A DNA stretch of 64,000 bases from NCBI GenBank assembly GCA_023101885.1, contig JALPQD010000138.1:434001-498000 (forward strand), read 5' to 3'. Shown here in pieces: positions 10,744-23,100 of this stretch (position 1 is its first letter; each line of letters starts with the position of its first letter). This DNA comes from Typhlomys cinereus. Lineage: Eukaryota; Chordata; Mammalia; Rodentia; Platacanthomyidae. A model generated the notes under the pieces. The model was not told the DNA's origin, searched no databases, and was given only the letters and a program-made list of their open reading frames with translations. The position numbers and the translations under genes were made by a program.

Positions 10744-13700
10744 TGATCTTAGATTTTCTAAGTTCTTTACCACTGAGTTACTACATGCTTTTCCTTGCTT
10801 TCTGTTGATATATTGAGTCTTCTTTTAATTAAAAAAATTTTTTTTTGAAACAGAATCTCATAATATCCAATGCTGACCTAGAACTAGAGGTGATCCTCCT
10901 GCCTGTCTTCCTAGTGATGAGACTACAAGCATGAGCCACCACACCTAGCTCTTGTTACTTTGTATCATTAACTGATTTTGGAGCACAGTAAGTTGGTTGT
11001 CTTTGAGCTCAGCACTGTCACACAGGGAACCATTCACAGATAACCTCTTGCAGGCAAGCTCGGTGCCTTCTGTTCATGAAATAACTTACCCGTTTGTTTT
11101 ATTTCGAGACGTATTCTCATGTAGTTCATACTGGCCTCCGACTTTGTGAATGGGAGGATGACCTTAAGCTCCTATGTCTTGTGTCGCAGGAAAGAAATTT
11201 AAGCACATAGCAAAGCTTAGCAAGTACTTCCAAAGAAATGATGCTGATATTAGTAATAGCTGACACACATTACCCCCCCACGCCCCACACATACACCCTA
11301 TACCACATACATACACACCACTCATGCACACACCACATGTGCATCACATATATACATACATAGACCACACTACACATGTATAACACAGCCACATACAACA
11401 CATGCATCTTGTACATACCATACACATACACCACATACCATATACATAGAAAACATATGATACACATATACCTCAATACATACATGCTACACATTCAAAT
11501 ACATATACAAAATATACACATGCACACACACCTCACCACACACATGCTACACACTCGTATATACACACACCATACACATATATACCATACCACACAAACC
11601 ATACACACCAGACACTCATACACACCATACCACACACAAGTTTTGAGATAGGGTCTCATTGTAACCCAGAATGGCCTTGAACTATTTGTACACACCACAT
11701 GTGCAACACATACATACATACGTAGACCACACTACACATGTATAACACAGCCACATACAACACATCATCTTGTACATACCATACACATACACCACATATC
11801 ATATACATAGAAAACATGATATATGACATACATGTATGACATGTATGTATGCTGGTGTGAAGCACTCTATCTTGTCTCAGTCTTCTGAGTGCTTGGACTA
11901 CAGTTGTATTACCACACTTAACTCAAAGTCATACCCTCTTTCCTGTGTGTGTACATTCATGTGCAGGAATTGCTTGTACACCAGGGTGTGCTATGGAAGT
12001 CAGGACACATTCCCCCACACACACCTCATCTTCCACCATTTGAGACAGGGTCTCTTCTCTTGTTTCCAGGCCAGCTGGCCCTCTAGTTGCTTTTCTTTGT
12101 TTTCTTTCTTGTTGCAAAGGATGACCTTGAACTCTGACCCACCCCCTCTCCCAAGTGGTGGATTGCAGGTGTTTACTTTCACTCCTGGCACCTGATCTAT
12201 GTCTTCTCTAGAACTCCTCTGAGGTGTTAAAGTTCTGTTTCCTCCCTCTGCTCACCTAACCTTATTTTCTAATGGACCGCGCTGATCTCTGCACAGAGAG
12301 CTCACCCCCACCCTGCAGCACTCCATCTTGTATTTCAGAGGAAGAGTTCCACTTCCCTCCCTCCCCTCTCGTGGCTCTCACCGGGAGGTTTCACGCTCTC
12401 TCCGGCCCTGAGCAGTGTGTGGAGCTGTGTTCGATGCGCCTTCTGTGGAGCTGCTGCTGGCATCGATAGCTGTGGGTTCCTCCCTTGCCCTGGCTCCAAA
12501 CACTTCCATACTCAGGTGTAGGTGCTTGAAGGCCCCAGGTGGATGGTGTCTGCCCATTATCCACCTTTCTTCTTTGTCTCAGCATCGTCTCTAGACCTGC
12601 ACGTCTTTTCGGACCAGCTGGACCAACAGCTTCCCTGGCTCCTAGAATTAGTTAATGTAGGAAGCTGAGGCTGTGAGGGGCAGCTTGGGTTCCTCCAGCT
12701 GGTGTATGTCCATCTCTTTCTGATTCATTTAGTGACTTCTTGCTGATGGGTGGAGACATCAGAATGGGAGTGTTGAGACCAGGAAGGTAGGGGCGATGCA
12801 GATCAGAACACCACCCCGGGGACTTTTCTGCCTTAGATCTGTTCGGTCAAGTTCTGCCTTTTATGAGAAAGAGTTTCCCTCTTAGCTGTGTTGGCCTAGA
12901 ACTCCGTGTGTTCCAGACTGACCTGTGTTCATCACCAAGTGTTTGGTGGGCAGGCATGTGTCAGCACACCTGGTTCGTGTTGATCTGGGGACGGAACCCA
13001 AGGTTTTATGCATACCAGGCAAGTACCCTCCCACCGTAATAGTTACCACATGCCTACTTTTCCTGTGGTTATTGTGTTAGACTTGTCAATATGTAAGTCT
13101 GCTGTATGTCAGTTGCTGTAGGTATGTTTCTGCACATGTTTTCTCTTTATCCAACTTTTCTGTGTTAAGCAGCTTTCTGTTACTACAACAGAATAACTAA
13201 GATAAACCAGCTTAAGAAGCAGAATGGTTTGTTTTGGCTCCTAGTGTTGGAGATTTTGGCGCTTGGCTGATATTGTGCTATTGTTTTGGACATGCAGCAG
13301 CACATGGTGGCAGGAGCTTGCATTAAGAGTTGCATAGCTGACTCATGGTTGGGAATTAGGGGGAGGGCTGTCCCAGGGTCTCAATGTCTCCTTCAAGGAC
13401 CTGCCCCCATTTGTGAAGACCTTCCATCTGGTTCATCCTGGAAGCTTCCACTGCCTCCCAATAGTAGCACAGACTGGGGGCCAAACCTTTAAGCTATAAA
13501 TTAATTATCCTATTGTGAAGAGAAAACTGAGACCACATATTCACATACCATGTAAGCATCTCATGAGTTTGTGTTTCTCTCCTATGAGGTGTTAATCAAT
13601 GTCATTGCCTCAGGCAATGAGAAGTGTAGCTTGCCCAAGGTTGGTTGTGAGAAGCACAGCCCAAGGTGTTCTGCCTTGAGATACAGCGTGTTGTCCCCCC

Positions 13701-16700
13701 AGCATAAACAGACTTTCTGATGTCCAGTGAACAGCTGAGCACTTTGCTTACATCCTCATGGAGCTCTCTCAGCAACTAACTCTGAAGTACAGCTTCAGAT
13801 GACCAGGAAGGAAATATAAAACTAAGACTGCAACAACAGTCTGTTTTTACAGAATTGGCCTGACAAAGGCTCACGTCTGTTACAGCTTTTCATTTTGTTA
13901 CCAGTGGCTTTAGTGGCTTCATTTCCAGATGCAGAGGCAGGTTGAGATCTACTGGGAGGCTGATTGTTCCAGTGTGACAGTATTTCCATTGTATTGATAC
14001 TCTACATAAAAAAGGTCAAAATATCAGTTGCTTAAAGTCAAAATAATTATCTACGTAATGGGCTGGTGAGGCAGCTCAGTGAGTAAAGAACATTGATAGC
14101 CTGGAGCCCACATGGCAGGAGAGAAAGTTGTTTTCTGACCTCTATATGCTGTTTGTCTGTCTGGTTACTGTCTCTCTTCCTTCTTCTTCTTTAAAACAAG
14201 ACAAAGATCTGCATATGTTATGCATGTGCTGCATGTTGCTGGTGGTCAGTTTAAATCCAAGCCTGCCAGAGTTGGTGATGCACACCGTAATTTCAGCGCT
14301 CAGAATGTAAAGACGTGAGTTTTAGACCAGCTTGGTACAGACTATAAAGTGAGAGACGCTTGTTAAAAAAAAAGTTCAAAATTTTGGTTACCATAAAGAA
14401 GACTCCATCCATCACACACTTACTCCCTGTCACCCTGCCCTTCACCTCTAGCAGCCCCAGTTGCTTTCTTATCTCCAGGTCGAATCTGCCCAGGGTATTT
14501 CATGCTCCTGGACATGTGACATTCTGTGTCTGGCACCTCCCATGTTGGGTAATGCCCTTCCAATCTTCTTGTGTGCGTCATTGTCCTATTCTAATGATGA
14601 ATATTCTGCCATGCATGTGCACAATCAGCACTTTGCAACCTCAAGCTCACAGATTCCACTAAACACAGATTGATCCAGGTGGCATTTAAAACTCAGATCT
14701 GTACTGAGTATGTCAGACTTTTATTCTTGCCGTTGTTTTAAAAATATAACAACTCTACACCGTTTATTTTGCAGTAGGTATAAGTGACCTCGAGGTGATT
14801 TTAGGCACACAGTCTGGTGTTCATAGGCTATGTGCAGATACTGTGCCACTTAATAAAGGGACTTGAGCACAGGTGAATTTTGGTAACTATGGGGGTCTTG
14901 GAGTCCCCCCCAATGGAGGCATGACTATCAGATTGGCTTATTCGTTCTTCCATCGATGGACATTGTGTTACCTCTACCTTTGGGCTGAAGTAGTATTGCT
15001 GAGACATATGGTCAGGCTATGTTTAACTTTCTGAGGATCTGTCGGACTGTTGTCCACAACAGCTGCACTGCTTGACAGCCTGCAGTGATGCTCAGGCTCC
15101 GGTTTCTCACCCTCCCAAACACTTAGGACTTGCTGGGATTTTTCGAGAACAGCCATTCTTTGAGTGTTAAGTAGCATCATACTGTAGTTTTAGACATTTT
15201 ACTTTGGTTGTAGCAGCATCTCATCAGAGCTCAAGCTGGCCTGGAGCAGCAGTTTTGCCTCCGCCTCCCAAGTGCAGGAATCACAGGTGTCAGCCACAAA
15301 GCCCAGCTTAAAAGTTTGTGGATGGTAGTGGAGGACGGGGCTAGCTTCTTTTCCCTTCCTTCTCCCTGGAGTGCTGAGAATTGACCCTCTGAGCATAAAT
15401 CATTCCTCCACTGAGCTGTGTCCCTAGCCTTCTGTATTGTTTCCATCTGTTCTGTTAAGTCCAGCTGTCCACTTTCCTTGAAGAGATAGCTTTTCAAGTC
15501 CTTTGCCACGTTCAAATCAGTTGTCAGGTTGTAAAAAATATAATTGAGATGATAGAAAATATATTCTAGCCTGTAGTTGATTTCATTTTACTTTCTTCAT
15601 AGTATCCCTCAACCACAAAAGCGATTTTTAAAAAATATTTTATTTATGAGAGAGAGAGAGATAGAGAAAGAGAGAGAAAGAGAATGGACTTGGATGCCAC
15701 AGTGGACGGATGGTCAGAGGACAACTCTCCTACCATATGGGCTTCCAGAGATTGAACTCAGGTCCCTAGTTTTGTGAGCATACACCTTATATGCTGAGCT
15801 GCCTTGCATACTCAGATGTCTGTTTTTGCTGAAGTCTGATTTAGGATTTAGAGTGATAAGTGAGTGTGTGTGTTGTGGGGGAGGTGATGGGGAGGACACC
15901 AAGACCCTTGTGCGTGGAGCTGTTCTGCCCCAGCTACGAACCAAACTCCAGATTTAGTTTTATTTTTCTTTTGCTGCTGGTGATTTAGGTTTGAAGAACC
16001 CATCGACAAACTCAAGGTCATGAAGGCTTAACTCTGTTTTCTCTGAAGAGTTTTACCATTTTAGGTGTTGTATTTAGGTCATCAGTCCGTTGGAGTTATT
16101 TGTATAGTTTCTGAAGTAGGAATTGAAGCTTTAGTGTTCTTCTCTTGCCCAGCAAATGGTCCTGCACTTGAGTCAGAAATCAGTCCACTCTCTGTGGATG
16201 TGTTTTCTTATGAGCACTCAGCACCATGTGTCCTCCCTCCCTCCCTCCCTCCCTCCTTCTCTCCTTCTCTCCTTCTCTCCTTCCCTCCTTCCCTCCCTCC
16301 CTCCCTTCTTCTTTGCCTCCGTGCCTGCCTCCCTCCCTCCCTTTCTCCCTTTCTCCCTGTGTTCTGAGACAGGTCTCAACCTGCTTGAACTCATGAATAT
16401 CTTGCTGTCTGAGCCTCCCAAATGCTGTGATTATAGATGTGAGCCACTGTGCTTGGCTCAGAGCGGTTGTTCTTTCTGTGTGTGTGTGTGTGTATGTGTG
16501 TATAGCCTGTGTGTGTGGGGGGGTGCCAGCATGTGTGTAGAGGACTGTGGTCAGCTTTATGATGTTCTTCAGGAACCATCTACCATGTTTTTTGGCACAG
16601 GATATTTCACTGGGAGCTGGGGCTTTTATTTTGACTGGGCTAGTCCAGTCATCAGGCTCTAGGAATCTTCCCGCCTCTGTCTCCTTAGTGCTGAGATTAT

Positions 16701-17098
16701 AAATGTGTACACCACATTCAGCTTTACATGGGTGCCAGGAATTGAATCCAGGTCCTCATACTTACGGGGCCAGCACTTTGCTAACTAAACCATCTTTCCA
16801 GGACCCCTCCCCCTAGAAAGTCTATTCTTATGCCATATTTCACTGTTACCATTCTGAAATTAGGAAATGTGAATATTCCAAGGTCCTTCAATATTTTGGC
16901 TCTTCAGGGTTCCTTGAAATTCTTTGTAAATTTGAGGACCAACTTTTCCAATGTGCCGTTGAAATTTAGTTTGGGGAATTAGAATTGCACCTTGTAATTC
17001 AGGCTAGCTTTGACCTCAAAATTCTCCTACTTTGGGCCACTTTTATAATAATTTTATTATTATTATTTATTCAATTGTGCGTATGTATGTGCGCGGGG

Positions 17099-17149
<51 letters not shown>

Positions 17150-20100
17150 ACCACAGACGAATTCAGGAACCACCATGGACGCCTCCACCTCCTGCCCTGG
17201 GATTCACAGGCTCCGCCCTACCAGGACCAGAAGCGCAGGCCGCCCCGCTTCCGCCTGGCTTCTATACGTGGGATCTGGGATCCGAACTCAGGACCTTCCG
17301 CCTGCAAGACAGAGGCGTAACCCCTGAGCCACCTCTCCAGCCCTATAATAATTTTTTTGTATTGTTGTTCCCATAATGTCTGAGATAGTTAATAATTATG
17401 TGTTGATGAGGAAGTGCCCAAATGTTTAGTCAAATGTTACTGTAGATGCGTCCTTGAGGTTTTTGGATGAGATTTACATTGAGTTCCTAGACTGAGTCAG
17501 TAAAGCAGTTAGCCTACCCTCATATCACGTGTAGATGAGCACATGAGTGTCATCTAATCATCCGAAGACTTGAATAAAGCAGACAGTCTGAGGAAGGGAA
17601 AGCTTCTGCCTGACTACCCACCCACCCACCTGCCTGCTCCCACCCTCTCTCTTGCCTATCCACCCACCCTCCTGCCTTCCTGCCTGCCCACCCACCTGCC
17701 TGCTTGAGCCGTGATCTCTGGCTTTTGTCTCCACACTCGCGCTGACATCAGGGTTCCTTGTTCTCAGAACCAAATATTCATGTTAGAACTTAGATCTGTT
17801 ATCTTTCCTGGTTCTTAGCTCTTTGGACTTGAATTGCAACATAGGTTATCGGTTTGCCTGGCTTCTGGAGCTCAGACTTGAAGTAGAACCACGCGCAGCT
17901 CTCCTGGCTCTCCAGCTGGTCTCTGTTGCTGGGGAACCCTCAGTAACGGGATTATGTCTTGATTCTCAGTCTTCCCACCCTCCAGTGTGAGTTCATTTAT
18001 TTCCCTTGCTTAAGTCATCTAACTTCTTGTGGTCTATGTTGTAGCTTTTAGTGTATATATAAGTCTTTCACCTCTTGGCCAAACGAATTCCTAGGTATTT
18101 TATTGTTACTTTTTTTTCCTCTTGAGAAGATCACTGTGTAGCCCAGGCTATCCTGAAACTTTCAAGCTCCCTGCCTCAGCCTTACTTGATTTTTGTAGAA
18201 ACAAAATCTTATATATCTTAGGTTGTCCTCAAACTTTCTGTGTAGTCAAGGATGACCTTGGAACTTCCAATTTGCTTATCTTTGTCTCCTGGGTTCAGAT
18301 AACAGGGCTGCATGCTGTTGATGTGATGCTGGGGATGGAACCCGGAGCTTGGCACATGCTTGGCAAGGTCTCTGCCAACTGAGCCACACTAGCATGTGAA
18401 CTAGCATGAGCTAATATCCTGCAATATTACTGAGTTGTCTTGTTATATAGTAAGCTCTTCGTTGATTCTTTGGGGTTTTCTATGTATAGGATCTTTTTTT
18501 TTTTTTTCCCCCTCTGAGCTTCTTTTTTTTTTTTAATTAAAAATTTAATTATACATTTTAAAATATTTTTACCAGTTCCCACCCTCCCCCCTCCTCCCCC
18601 CGAACCCCCTCCTCCCCCTCCCTATCCCCCAGTGCCTCCCCCCCAATTCCCAGAGAGTCCTTTATTGTGTACGCCTAACTCTCCACTGGGTCCTCCTCTC
18701 CGATGACATATAAGGACCCAGTGGCATTTCCATAAGCCCTTTCTCTTGTTCCCCTTAAGCATAAGATCACTACTATGGCTGTCAATCCCTTGCCTCCAGG
18801 GGTCTCGGTGCCCTTAACAGATGCTAGACTTTATGAGGGCAACAGTGCGCTGGACATTGCGCAGGGCATGTAAAGTCCCATTATGATTGCTTTGGCCCCA
18901 ACTATTGTTGAGAATCTTGCAAATCGTTGCTCCTCCCATCCTTTTGCTCTTACAATCTTACCGCCCCCTCTTCCGCAAATGTCCCTGAGCTCCAGGATGG
19001 GGAGAGATGAGGCTGGCCTAGTTCTATGTGATTGATATAGTCTTTGAAGTTCTGGATTGTGGTTTGTTGATTTTCTTTTGCAGTTTTGCTGCTCCTGCAA
19101 TGCCCTTCACTCCATTCTGCTGGGCACTGTATGTCACCCCCTGGCCAGAGACAAAAAGCTGTTAAACTGGAGTCTTGTTATAATAGCACATTCAAGGGTA
19201 GATGTAATAAGAGTAGGAAACCTCAGTGAGGGAGGGGTCTATCACCCATTTGCAAAATGATTACTTTTTATCTGCTAGACTATATGCCCTCCCCTTCTGG
19301 TGAGATCAGGAAAGAACGTCTGTGAACTTAACCAGGTTTCTCATTACTTACTTGCAGACCTTGATGGAGGCCTATTTTCTCTGCTGTAACATGGTCTCCT
19401 CTCTCCTTGTTTCTGGTGTGGCCCTCCTATCCCATCTCTCTTGTTCATAATCCTTGCAATTACTGTTACATAGGTTTACTTTTGAGTGTCTCAATGTGGG
19501 CTAGGTGAGTTTGGTACTAAGAGCCACCTATTAGGGAGTTCATACAGCGCTTAATTTTCTGGGTTTGGGATACTTCACTTAATATAATTCTTTCTAATGA
19601 CATCCATTTCCCAGCAAATTCCAGTAATTCATCATTTTTGATGGCTGAGTAGTACTCCATTGTATAGATGTACCACAGTTTCCTTATCCACTCGTCAACT
19701 GTTGGACATTTAGGTTGATTCCATGACTTTGCTATTGTAAACAGTGCTGCTATGAACATGGTCGAGCTTGTGCTATCGAGGCGAACCTCTGCTGCATAGG
19801 GGGGTTATTCCCAAAAGTGGGATAGCAGGGTCATATGGCATTTCAATCTTTAATTTCTTTAAGAATCTCCAGACGGCTCGCCAGAGTGGCTGTATGAGCC
19901 TGCATTCCCACCAACAATGTAGGAGAGTTCCCCTCTCTCCACATCCTCTCCAGCATTTGTCGTTGTTTGTATTGTGGATTTTTGCCATCCTGACCGGGGT
20001 GAGATGATATCTCAGGGAAGTTTTGATTTGCATTTCCCTGATGGCGAAGGAAGTGGAGCATTTTTTAAGATATTTGTTAGACATTTTAATTTCATCCCTG

Positions 20101-23100
20101 GTAAAGTTTCTTTGAAGTTCCAGGACCCATTTTTTAATTGGGCCAGTGTTTTCCTTGGAGTTTAGTTTTCTAAGTTCTTTGTGCACTCTGGACAGTAGAG
20201 CTCTGTCAGATATGTGGTTAGTGAAGATTTTCTCCCATTCTGTGGGTTGCCTTTGAGCTCGTGTTACAATCTCTTTATCTGAACAGAAGCTCTTTAATTT
20301 CACAAGATCCCAACTGTTGAGAGTTGGTAGCAGTGACTGTGCCATTGGATGTCTGTTTAGGAAGTGTTGGCCTAGCCCAATCAGCTCGAGGGAGTTCCCT
20401 ATCCTTTCAACTATGGTTTTTAAAGTCTCTGGCCTGATATCAAGGTCCTTGATCCATTTGGAGTTAAGTCTTGTACATGGTGAAAAGTACAGGTCCAGCT
20501 TTAATCTTCTGCGTGTGGAGATCCAGTTTTGCCAGCACCATTTGTTGAAGATGCTGTTCTTTTTCCATTGGATTCTTTGGGCCCCTTTGTCAAAGACCAA
20601 ATGGCTGTAACTTTGTGGGCTTATATCTGGGTCTTCAATCCTTATCCATTGATCTGTGTGTCTATTTTGGAGCCAGTACCAGGCTGTCTTTATAACTATG
20701 GATTTGTAGTATAGACTTAGGTTTGGTATGGTAATACCTCCAGCTGTGTTTTTGTTACTCAGGATTGTTTTTGCTATCCTGGGTCTTTTGTGCCTCCATA
20801 TGAACTGTGAGATTGTTTGGTCAACTTCTTTGAAGAATTGCTTTGGGATTTTGATTGGTATAGCATTGAATCTATATATTGCCTTTGGTAGGATGGTCAT
20901 TTTTACGATGTTGATTCTGCCAATCCAGGAACAAGGGAGGTCTTTCCACCTTCTGGTGTCTTCTGCAATTTCTTTCTTTAGGGTTTTAAAGTTTTCATTG
21001 TAAAGGTCTTTTACCTCCTTAGTTAGGTTTATACCAAGGTATTTCATTTTTTTAGGGGTTATAGTAAATGGTATGGTTTCTCTCAAGGCTTTTTCACTTC
21101 TTTCATTCTGGGCATATAGGAAGGCCTCTGATTTTTGCACATTTATTTGGTATCCTGCCACCCTGCTGAACTTCTCAATTAGTTCCAGGAGCTTCCTGGT
21201 GGAGTTTTTGGGATCACTCAGGTATAAGATCATGTCATCTGCAAATAAGGATAGCTTGACTTCTTCCTTGCCGATTTGAATCCCTCTTATGTCCCTTTCT
21301 TGTCTTATGGCTTCAGCTAAGACTTCAAGTACAATATTGAATAGAAGTGGTGAGAGTGGACAGCCTTGTCTAGTTCCTGATCGAAGTGGGAATGATTCCA
21401 ATTGTTCCCCATTGAGCATAATCCTTGCTGTGGGCTTGTTGTATATAGCTTTTATTATATTGATTAAGGTTCCTTCCATTCCCACTGTCTCTAGCGTTTT
21501 GATCATAAAAGGCTGTTGGATCTTGTCAAAAGCTTTTTCTGCATCTATCGAGAGTATCATGTGGTCTTGGACTTTGGACTGGTTTACATGATGAATTACA
21601 TTTATTGATTTGCGTATGTTGAACCAACCTTGTATGCCGGGGATGAAGCCTACTTGGTCCCCATGAATGATCTTTTTAATATGTTTTTGAATCCGATTTG
21701 CTAAGACTTTGTTGAGAATCTTTGCATCTGTGTTCATCAGGGAGCTCGGCCTATAGTTTTCTTTCTTAAGTGAATCTTTATTAGGTTTTGGGATTAAAAC
21801 GATATTAGCTTCATAGAAGGAATTTGGTAGTGTTCCTTCCTTTGCTATTTGATGGAACAGTTTAAGGAGTATTGGTGTTATTAACTCCTTAAATGTCTGG
21901 TAGAACTCTGTGCTGAATCCATCTGGTCCAGGACATTTTTTGGTGGGAAGATTCGAGATTACTTCCTCAATTTCCTTATATGTTATAGGACTATTTAAAT
22001 AATTCACAACTTCCTGATTCAATTTAGGTAAGTTGTGTTTACTTAGAAATTCATCCATCTCTTTTGTGTTGTCAAACTTCACAGAGTATAAGTTTTTGAA
22101 ATATGATGTTATAATTCTCTGGATTTCTTGGGTATCAGTAGTGATAACTCCATGTTCATTTCTAATTTTGTTAATTTGGGTTTTCTCTCTCTTGCTTTTG
22201 GTTAGTTTGGCTAGGGGTGTATCAATCTTGTTGATTTTTTTCAAAGAACCAGCTTTTTGATTGGTTGATTTTTTTCTATCGTTTTCTTAATCTCGATTTC
22301 AGATATTTCTCCCCTTATTTTGCTAATCTCTTCTCTTCTACTGCTTTTGGGATCAGATTACTCTAGTTTCTCTAAAGCTTTAAGCCGTATTGTTAAGTTG
22401 TTTATTTCTGATGTTTCCATTTTTTTGATGTAGGCATTAAGAGCTATGAACTTACCTCTTAGAACAGCTTTCATTGTGTCCCAGAGATTTTGGTAGGATG
22501 TATTTTCGTTATCATTCACTTTCAGGAAATCTTGAATTTCCTTTTTAATTTCTTCCTGAATCCAGTTCTCATTCAGCATCATAGTGTTAAGTTTCCAGGA
22601 GTTAGTGTATTTTCTCTTGTTTGATGTGTTGTGGATGTCCAGCTTTAGGCCGTGGTGGTCTGATAGGGCACAGGTTAGAATTTCAACTTTCTTGTATATG
22701 TGTAGATTCATTTTGTGGCCCAATATGTGATCTATTTTGGAGAAAGTTCCGTGTGCTGCTGAGAAAAATGTGTATTCTTTGGTGCGTGGGTGAAAAGTTC
22801 GATAGAGATCTGTAAGGTCCATTTCTTTCAGGGTTTGATTAAGTTCCAAAGTGTCTCTATTAAGCTTTTGACCTGTTGATCGATCCCATGTTGAGAGGGC
22901 GGTGTTGAAGTTATCGTTTGGGGGTTGATTTCTTGCTTTAGACGCTGTAGGGTTTTCTTAATGAATGTGGAGGGGTCCGTATTGGGTGCATATATGTTCA
23001 GTATTGTGAAGTCTTCCTGGTGAATTGTACCTGTGACTAAAATGTAGTATCCATCCGTGTCTCTTATAATTTTCTTTGGTTTGAAGTCCACTTTGTCTGA

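Larger units (their letters stand above)
14390..18482 (-). mobile_element. Ancient L1 (ORF2 and 3' end), left part, with later insertions
   Basis: Antisense L1 text of an older type than the rodent-specific copies: 14940-15180, 15410-15540, 16020-16170, 16830-16990, 17360-17480 and 18020-18110 follow ORF2 in order (for example ctgaggatctgtcggactg near 15030 and aagtctttcacctcttgg near 18061). Antisense B1 pieces at 15217-15310 and 16366-16458, B3- and B1-like pieces at 15640-15800 and 18120-18390, a polypyrimidine tract and a long SINE interrupt it. It resumes after the young L1 at 24911. Confidence 0.7.

Noticed and set aside
11270..11830. CRISPR-like or functional tandem array
   Set aside because: CA/TA-rich degenerate text with no constant repeat/spacer pattern, in a mammalian intron.
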